A stretch of 64,000 bases of DNA from Nectonema munidae (taxonomy: Eukaryota; Nematomorpha; Nectonematoida; Nectonematidae): assembly GCA_030549495.1 (NCBI GenBank), contig JAUIRK010000898.1, positions 1,736,001-1,800,000 of the forward strand, given 5' to 3'. A program made the translations under genes and the position numbers. This document shows positions 60,601-64,000 of this stretch, in pieces (positions within the stretch are counted from its first letter, which is position 1; each line of letters starts with the position of its first letter). The notes under the pieces were generated by a model. The model was not told where the DNA came from, did not search any database, and saw only the letters and a list, made by a program, of their open reading frames with translations.

Positions 60601-61131
60601 TGTTTCTCATGCCTAAGGTGCGAGCACCCCTGTTTGAGAACCCCTAGTGTAGACGTCATATTGCAATGATGTATATTGATATAACTTGTTTTAGCTATAT
60701 CATTTGTTATATTGAATTCGCTATTTTAGTTTTATTTATCTCACTATTCCTCGGTTGGTTTGATTGGTGGAAAGCCAAACCATGCTTCTTGGTTCATTGG
60801 ATACCTTCGTAAGTTTGGCTTTCTTTAATTTGATATCTGAGTCCATTTTTTATACTTAGAAAACGAAATCTGGTACATAGACCCACACGAAGTTCAAAAT
60901 TGCGTAAATGAAGAGCAAGTGAGCAGTATCAAAGAATCAGCTATCTTCTCTTACTTGTATCCATATCATCCACCATCAACAACCTCTTTCTCAAGCTTAG
61001 ACCCTTCGCTTTCTCTTGGCTTTTATTTCAACAAGCATTCAGATTTTTCTTCTTTCCTATCAGAAGTCAAAGAAGTAAATTCTATTCCTTGCCTTTTCAA
61101 AAAATATACAATCCAAGACGACACAGTCTAA
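42508..61131 (+). CDS. ATG4: ATG4-like autophagy cysteine protease, complete, 8 coding exons
   Basis: Cysteine protease that trims Atg8/LC3 precursors and removes Atg8 from lipid during autophagy. Coding exons: 42508-42628, 45438-45509, 45572-45676, 48760-48919, 53528-53601, 53652-53764, 60730-60808, 60860-61131 (996 nt, 331 aa). Every intron is GT-AG and all phases agree (1,1,1,2,1,0,1). Residues 28-34 are LVYILGN; 54-63 WLTYRDGFPP; DVGWGCMIRCGQM carries the catalytic Cys76; then YSIHNI, GQWFGPNTIAQ, CHVALDNILIEKDI, LWTPLFLIIPVRLGL, GGKPNHASWFIGYL and YIDPHEVQ with Asp249 and His251. This is the full catalytic core in family order. Human ATG4B is 393 aa, so this one is compact. The ATG lies 2 bp after a 3' splice site, so a non-coding first exon is likely. 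Introns of 50-62 bp alternate with introns of 2.8-7.0 kb full of transposons. I joined the exons by eye; no transcript was available. Confidence 0.93.
43616..44431 (-). pseudogene. Tc1/mariner-like transposase pseudogene
   Basis: The minus strand starts with a helix-turn-helix region (44060-44431; FRIAKDQPVGTIFRSWVARY then LKRSEDFVKRNWNRDP), followed by LSQEIKEIITESLAREK. After a degenerate middle (about 43820-44050), the DDE region appears as KKQGQSLNGRYFRDVVLTQH and FLHDRTPCMSALA (43616-43819), where the Asp of LHD is the second catalytic residue. The last catalytic residue is missing. It sits inside L1x copy D and so inserted after that LINE. Confidence 0.75.
44503..44882. mobile_element. 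hAT MITE (380 bp) in ATG4 intron 1
   Basis: The left end reads CAGGGGCCGGGAACCTTTTT and the right end, inward, CAGGGGTCGAGAACTTATGG. It is flanked by a perfect 8-bp duplication TTATAGAA (44495-44502 and 44883-44890). AGAGCC/GAGCCAT words recur near both ends. No coding capacity. Confidence 0.88.
45438..45509 (+). CDS. ATG4: ATG4 coding exon 2
   Basis: Residues 41-64 (EEKDIEMYIKSKIWLTYRDG then FPPL), the conserved W-TYR-FPP segment. Acceptor TTTTGTTAAG; donor GTACGA. The following intron is 62 bp. Confidence 0.9.
45572..45676 (+). CDS. ATG4: ATG4 coding exon 3, catalytic cysteine
   Basis: Residues 65-99 with DVGWGCMIRCGQM; Cys76 is the nucleophile. Donor at 45677 (GTACTT). The next exon's phase (G + AA = Glu) confirms the junction. 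Confidence 0.9.
45790..46665. repeat. Possible old MITE with GGAGTCGG-type ends, ATG4 intron 3
   Basis: GTGGAGTCGGTTTCGATTCC occurs near 45804. Complementary words (CCACCGACTCC, CAACTCCATGACCC) occur near 46625-46660, with further GACTCC repeats inside both ends. This suggests an inverted-repeat element of about 870 bp, but no target-site duplication was found. Confidence 0.4.
46670..47520. other. Intron 3 sequence of ATG4, nothing recognised
   Basis: AT-rich with one C-rich stretch near 46897-46915 (CCCCCCCCCTCCCC). No feature is supported. Confidence 0.45.
47528..47575 (-). repeat. tRNA-like promoter remnant, probable SINE fragment
   Basis: On the minus strand, GGCAGATGGTCTAGTGGTAG (A-box-like) is followed after a few bases by GGTCTCGATCCTG (B-box-like). 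The anticodon arm is missing, so it cannot be a functional tRNA. It resembles a decayed SINE head. Confidence 0.35.
47852..48150. repeat. Possible hAT MITE with TAGNGATG ends, ATG4 intron 3
   Basis: TAGTGATG near 47852 faces a complementary CATCCCTA near 48150 (TAGGGATG inward). Flanking ATTAACAT and ATTATTAT agree at 6 of 8 bases. Weak but consistent. Confidence 0.35.
48760..48919 (+). CDS. ATG4: ATG4 coding exon 4
   Basis: Residues 100-152. It contains YSIHNICSAGFLKSG and QWFGPNTIAQSL, both strongly conserved in ATG4. Acceptor ACAATTCTAG; donor GTAACT. An open frame extends further upstream without ATG4 similarity, which supports the chosen acceptor. Confidence 0.85.
49190..49860 (-). repeat. 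hAT 3'-end remnant, antisense, ATG4 intron 4
   Basis: Two blocks (49190-49430 and 49640-49860) match, in reverse order and orientation, the non-coding 3' region of the hAT element at 56978-59837 (59470-59650 and 58840-59030). It is therefore the 3' end of another copy lying on the minus strand. The transposase part is absent. Confidence 0.6.
49880..52640 (-). mobile_element. LINE with endonuclease and RT, antisense in ATG4 intron 4
   Basis: On the minus strand an ORF2-like series runs from about 52.6 kb: endonuclease start (IRILQLNAG), GISTYVCEGIQVTS, then PVFYDAKDGKTFFSNRNQSW with TNPDLFCIT (about 51990-52190). The RT follows: VVTILKPKKKENVPKRYRPI (about 51200), ARFRKGRSTTDQV (about 51070), KFGTIFIDLTAAYDS (about 50980) and a degenerate YTDN box where YADD is expected (about 50740). 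The C-terminal part (SHTKTLDITINDAM and PTPSTMLPVVS) is at about 50270-50360. Many stops and frame changes. It is unrelated to L1x (no RNase H), with unassigned clade. Confidence 0.75.
52690..53345. repeat. Dispersed repeat upstream of ATG4 exon 5
   Basis: The first part (52690-52900) matches 19360-19560 in reverse. The second (52950-53345) matches 41790-42325. The family is not recognised. Confidence 0.55.
53370..53465 (+). pseudogene. Short hAT transposase-like fragment
   Basis: The frame MKSVQLSKVMVGFGTDSASI resembles the K-VGFG-DGASVMLG segment around a catalytic Asp of ZBED/hAT transposases. It ends about 60 bp before ATG4 exon 5. Short, so only moderately sure. Confidence 0.45.
53528..53601 (+). 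CDS. ATG4: ATG4 coding exon 5
   Basis: Residues 153-177 (RLIQSEISLVCHVALDNILI then EKDI), matching the V-MDNT-VIEDI segment of the family. Acceptor TTATTTAAG; the intron after it is only 50 bp. Confidence 0.87.
53652..53764 (+). CDS. ATG4: ATG4 coding exon 6
   Basis: Residues 178-215 with LWTPLFLIIPVRLGL followed by NEVYIDSLK, the conserved W-PLLLLIPLRLG strand. Donor GTACTT at 53765, phase 0. Confidence 0.9.
53770..55060. other. ATG4 intron 6, first part, nothing recognised
   Basis: AT-rich; a short TTG run at 53781-53795. I see no element ends or frames of interest. Confidence 0.45.
55069..55604. mobile_element. hAT-like MITE (536 bp) in ATG4 intron 6
   Basis: The left end is CAGGGCCCTCATTTTAAGGG and the right end, inward, CATGGGCCTGGCTGATATCT, followed inside by TTAAAAGTAGGGGGG. 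C-rich tracts lie just inside both ends. Flanks GTGGTGAG (55061-55068) and GTAGTGAG (55605-55612) agree at 7 of 8 bases. Confidence 0.65.
55615..56200. other. ATG4 intron 6, nothing recognised
   Basis: AT-rich without supported features. A solo hAT-like terminus (AAGGGTGCACATCCTTAAAA) follows near 56206. Confidence 0.45.
56290..56525 (-). repeat. GC-richer island, possible tRNA-headed SINE
   Basis: This stands out from its AT-rich surroundings by base composition. On the minus strand the start reads CGTGGCCTCTCTAATGCACT and, about 25 bp later, GGAGGTTTGGGTTCTGACG, like a tRNA-Leu/Ser A-to-B-box region. A 62-codon open frame (56294-56482) shows no known domain. A decayed SINE is the best guess. 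Confidence 0.4.
57183..57371 (-). other. Unexplained open frame within the hAT 5' region
   Basis: A 62-codon frame on the minus strand reads like real protein (DPIWMQYVAQNDPLSDPFLG then SLELIDEHLRHRQLLFSW) and is GC-richer than its surroundings. I do not recognise it, and no ATG-to-stop gene or clear acceptor delimits it. It could be an exon fragment captured by the transposon or a remnant of another element. Confidence 0.3.
57480..58840 (+). pseudogene. hAT transposase pseudogene (ZBED5-like)
   Basis: In order: a BED-finger-like start (YDSYLTFGFTALASSKEEE then WLLCSEVLASTFLKPVKT, about 57490-57610), the RNase H-fold entry (MSDDILEVVLLI near 57860), the second catalytic Asp region as degenerate ECVLTVL/CTDRA near 58095, a middle segment (LVNIFESMNFLNLRVQ near 58320), and the C-terminal dimerisation motif (FATTYDCEQA near 58760). 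The overall order matches hAT transposases of the ZBED5/SCAND3 type. There are numerous stops and frame changes. A minus-strand open frame at 57794-58027 is only its shadow. Confidence 0.75.
60151..60649. mobile_element. Possible hAT MITE near ATG4 exon 7
   Basis: The left end CAGCAATGGTTCCCAATCTA and the right end, inward, CACTAGGGGTTCTCAAACAG, have the CAG...GGTTCCCAA form of many hAT MITEs, with CCCTTGACCCC and GCACCCC tracts inside. No matching 8-bp flanks were found. It ends about 80 bp before ATG4 exon 7. Confidence 0.5.
60730..60808 (+). CDS. ATG4: ATG4 coding exon 7
   Basis: Residues 216-241, holding the diagnostic IGGKPNHASWFIGYL. Acceptor TCGCTATTTTAG; donor GTAAGT; the next intron is 51 bp. 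Confidence 0.92.
60860..61131 (+). CDS. ATG4: ATG4 coding exon 8, Asp-His of the catalytic triad
   Basis: Residues 242-331. YIDPHEVQ holds Asp249 and His251, and SLDPSLSLGFYF corresponds to the conserved SLDPS--LGF segment. Ends at TAA 61129-61131. Confidence 0.92.
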
Positions 61132-61139
61132 CAATAAGA

Positions 61140-62140
61140 GGGAGTGTGTATAAAGTAATCATTATAACCTTGATTGGAGTGGAAAACGAAACAACAAAAC
61201 TTGAAGTTTAGTTAACGAATTTTACATGTTTATACTTCTTAACATTCTATGATACTTAACTGAATGCATACAAACATAAATGCAGAACGTCGCGTATCCC
61301 AACAGTGTACATGTCTCCCGAACAAAATCTCACGCAACCCGACTTTCAGACATTATCTCTCTGTTGGCAACTTTTTGCTGTAATTTCTCTTAGGGCACCA
61401 TTTTTTGCAAGTCACCCCTCTAAAAGAAAATATCGTCCCGCAAAAATCAAGTTGTATAAGTTGACAGTCATTTCTTCAATAAATGCCTTTTATCTTTCAT
61501 ATCCAAGCTTGACTCTGCTGAAGTTAGTGCACGTTTAGCGGAAGAAATGGTGCTACTGCGACATTAAAATCCCAAAATTTCGAGAGCCAGAAAAAAACTA
61601 CTCTCTTTCGGATAAGTCATTGCTTGGATCATTCAATTCATAGGGCTTTGTTCGATTTGGACTTCTCCTTAGGCTTGTTCCAATACGCGAGGTTGTACTT
61701 TATATACACAAAACCTCTGTGCATTGAACGAACACCTTAGTGACTCAATGAAAGTTTTCATTATATAAATGGTGTTGACTAAAGGAGGAATTTTTTTTTT
61801 TGAAATTTAATATTACAACTTATCCTTTTTGTTAGTGTTATGCATGCTTAGATTGATGATGTACTTGATATCCTTCTCGGAAAAAATTATTTTGTTAGGA
61901 AAATCTGTGTTTTGTAATAAATTAATCATTTGAAAATTTACCGTTTAAAGACTTTAAAGATATCAATTGAGAGAAAATGGAAAAAATAAAAGTGCACTAA
62001 AAGATATTTATATAATTTTTTTATGTTACCAAATTGGAAATGTTGGACTGTAAAATACTCATAATTATATTAAAATCTTTATTAAAAAATTTTAACTGAA
62101 ACATGAAAATGATAAAAAGCTATAAAGCAAGAAATAAATG
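61140..62140. other. ATG4 3' UTR and downstream sequence, nothing further recognised
   Basis: An open frame at 61305-61538 (77 codons) lies in the presumed 3' UTR. It has no domain and is not likely to be coding. No other feature is supported. Confidence 0.45.
61478..61483 (+). promoter_or_regulatory. Candidate polyadenylation signal of ATG4
   Basis: The first clear AATAAA after the ATG4 stop lies about 350 bp downstream. Plausible, but the hexamer is common in such AT-rich DNA. Confidence 0.35.
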
Positions 62141-62149
62141 AAATATTAT

Positions 62150-63710
62150 TTGGAATGATAGAGATCATAACACTTTTTTTTCACACATCAAACAGCCAAG
62201 ACGTGTGTTTTTCATGCATATAATGCATCTTCCTTGACTTGTGTCAGTCACTAAGATAATAATTGATTCTATCATATCTTACTGACTTCAAAACTGCAGC
62301 ATTTGGGCCACCCTTTCTTTTTCTTTTTCTTTCAATATCAGCTTTTAACAAGTAGCTTACAATTCCTTTTTTATATTCTAAGTGGTTCATATTGAAGTTT
62401 GGTCTATATTTTTATGGAATTTAAATGAAGCCACAACGGATAAGTTTATTATATGTAAAAATAAATTCGACACCACTTTTCCGATCTTAATTTTGGCCTG
62501 TAAGATGAAAGAAGACGGTCACATATATCAACTCTGCCATTGTTATACTTTTTTACTGCTTTGAATGTTATACTTTTAAGCTGTTGAATTCTTTTTTTCT
62601 TTTCAGTTTTTACTCCTCTTTGGATCTTGCATTTTGGTGATAGGCCATAAAGCTAGCTAGCGTAACAACTGCACTATCATTCCATTTCAAACAAAAAATG
62701 ACACCATCGGAACAATAATCAAAATGTCCACTCATTAATGCTAGAAAAAATGTCTTCATTTCCTTCAATGTTATCAAAGGACATTTTGTTCTTGTTTCTT
62801 GAATAACTTGTGAAAAAATTGTCAGAGAACGCTACCTACATGTTTATTTGGCTCATTTATCGGCTCGCGCATTTTTTGTACAACCTACCCAAGAGGTTTA
62901 GAACTTTTTTCTCTCCCGCAATATATTGAAAAATTATACAGAAACCCATCATTACCGCATAACATCCAAATTTAATGGTTTTATTTTTTATGAATTGTTC
63001 TGCACTATGAAGACCTCTGTATGAAGCCATACTTTCATCAACACTTAAAAATTCGAAATTGTTGACACCACGGCAGCTCTTGACTGAACTAAATTTTGAT
63101 TATCAGCAAAATGAATTTACTTCTTTATTTTTTGAATTGATCTATAGACATGCATTTTGAAAATATTGGAGCAATCAATAAATCATTAGTGGACCAACAA
63201 TCATTTTCTGAAGGAAGTGCATGAATACCACTCAGAAGTATCAAACCTGTTCGAATTTCACGTATGTTTGTTACAAAATTGGGCTCATTTTTGCATATAA
63301 GTTTGTTTGTTCAACAATGTAATGTATCATTTCATTAGTCAAAAAAAGTGGAACCATTTCATAAGGTTCTTTTCCCATATGATCTCTAGTTTTATTGATA
63401 AAGGATCATGAGTGTGTAAAGATAAATCTTCGTGTTGTTTCCAATTAGTTTTTTTAACCTAGTCAATCTTGATTTCTTCATTCAATACCACTTCTAATCA
63501 CCACATACTTATTTGGGGATGGCCTCTTCCAATAAAGTATCATCATATTCTTCCTTTTTCTTTTTCAAGTTCTGGAGGAATAATCACAATAGATAAATCT
63601 TCATCTTGGGTATTTTCAATATACTCTTATCCAGAAATTAAAATTTTTGAGATTCAGAATTCATTCAAATAAATTAAATTTCTAAAAAAGTTGTAGCTAA
63701 AAGAGTGACT
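62150..63710 (-). pseudogene. piggyBac transposase pseudogene 2 (PGBD-like)
   Basis: Minus-strand piggyBac transposase, different in sequence from the copy at 25.3-26.7 kb. It starts with an acidic N-terminal stretch (about 63550-63650, QDEDLSIVIIPPELEKEK). FEFLSVDESMASYRG (about 63010-63060) holds the first catalytic Asp and is followed by HSAEQFIKNKTIKFG. Then come ALDNFFTSY-like sequence as FSDNFFTSY (near 62830), KKYNNGRVDICDRLLSSYRP (about 62500-62560, the GGVD-type Asp) and LRSEKWCRIYFY. The C-terminal zinc domain is GRCIICMKNTRLGCLMCEKK (about 62185-62240). It has multiple stops and frame changes. Terminal repeats were not identified. Confidence 0.85.
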
Positions 63711-63714
63711 AAAG

Positions 63715-64000
63715 TTGCCATTTTGAAAACATAAAATTATCATAAAAAATTTCAATTAAATTTTTAATATTCTACAAAGTATACTGCTTTTTTATCATGT
63801 ATTTAATTATCAGAAATTATTCATGTAAATATGTGTTTTAATTTTAGTTAAATATTTAGAAGTCAAAAAGAAAAAAAGTATACTTTTTAAATGAGATTGA
63901 GTTTTATAGAAACAATGGGAGACATTTAATTATAGAAACAGAATTTTTTAAAAGGCCTTCTTTAGTAACAAAAGCGAAATTACTAATTTTACTTTTCAAC
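63715..64000. other. AT-rich end of window, nothing recognised
   Basis: No supported feature. Confidence 0.45.

Noticed and set aside
61305-61538. 77-codon frame downstream of ATG4
   Set aside because: It lies in the presumed 3' UTR and shows no domain or splice-site support.

Overview
The window is eukaryotic, AT-rich and dominated by transposable elements. I see no rRNA, no intact tRNA gene, no CRISPR array and no bacterial operon. Spliceosomal introns of 50-62 bp, APE-type LINEs, and hAT, piggyBac, Merlin and Tc1/mariner-like transposons point to a small-intron invertebrate with a repeat-rich genome. A parasitic copepod (sea louse type) would fit, but the organism is an inference I cannot test here.

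Two host genes can be supported. (1) A DHHC palmitoyltransferase of the ZDHHC2/15/20 type lies at 6055-6966 (+) as one uninterrupted 303-codon frame whose ATG directly follows a 3' splice site. (2) A complete ATG4 autophagy cysteine protease lies at 42508-61131 (+) in eight coding exons. Only 996 coding bases are spread over 18.6 kb. All splice phases agree, the protein is 331 aa, and the catalytic Cys76, Asp249 and His251 are present. Its long introns are full of transposons (a LINE copy, a Tc1-like element, several hAT elements and an antisense LINE), while three other introns are only 50-62 bp.

Layout: 0.8-1.8 kb, truncated 3' end of an RNase H-bearing LINE (family L1x). 2.2-4.0 kb, CR1/Jockey-like LINE with a tRNA-derived SINE in its 3' region. 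6.0-7.1 kb, DHHC gene. 8.3-10.8 kb, antisense R1/Jockey-like LINE. 13.2-17.9 kb, nearly full-length L1x copy with a piggyBac-type MITE. 18.3-19.2 kb, hAT debris. 20.1-21.5 kb, Merlin transposon with its own 54-bp intron. 25.3-26.7 kb, piggyBac pseudogene. 26.9-27.3 kb, Mutator-like MITE. 28.0-28.4 kb, LINE remnant. 30.7-36.2 kb, two L1x copies in opposite orientation, the second ending in a long CCTA microsatellite. 36.5-39.8 kb, hAT element carrying three nested MITEs and a SINE. 40.2-41.3 kb, short hAT MITE and a 28-bp minisatellite. 42.5-61.1 kb, ATG4. 62.1-63.7 kb, second piggyBac pseudogene.

The strongest results are the ATG4 gene model, the nested target-site-duplication evidence, and a SINE whose 3' tail resembles the L1x LINE tail. 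I found no retrovirus-like, LTR or Polinton element. Nothing here looks like a new defence or metabolic system; the novelty is in the repeat families and their relationships.
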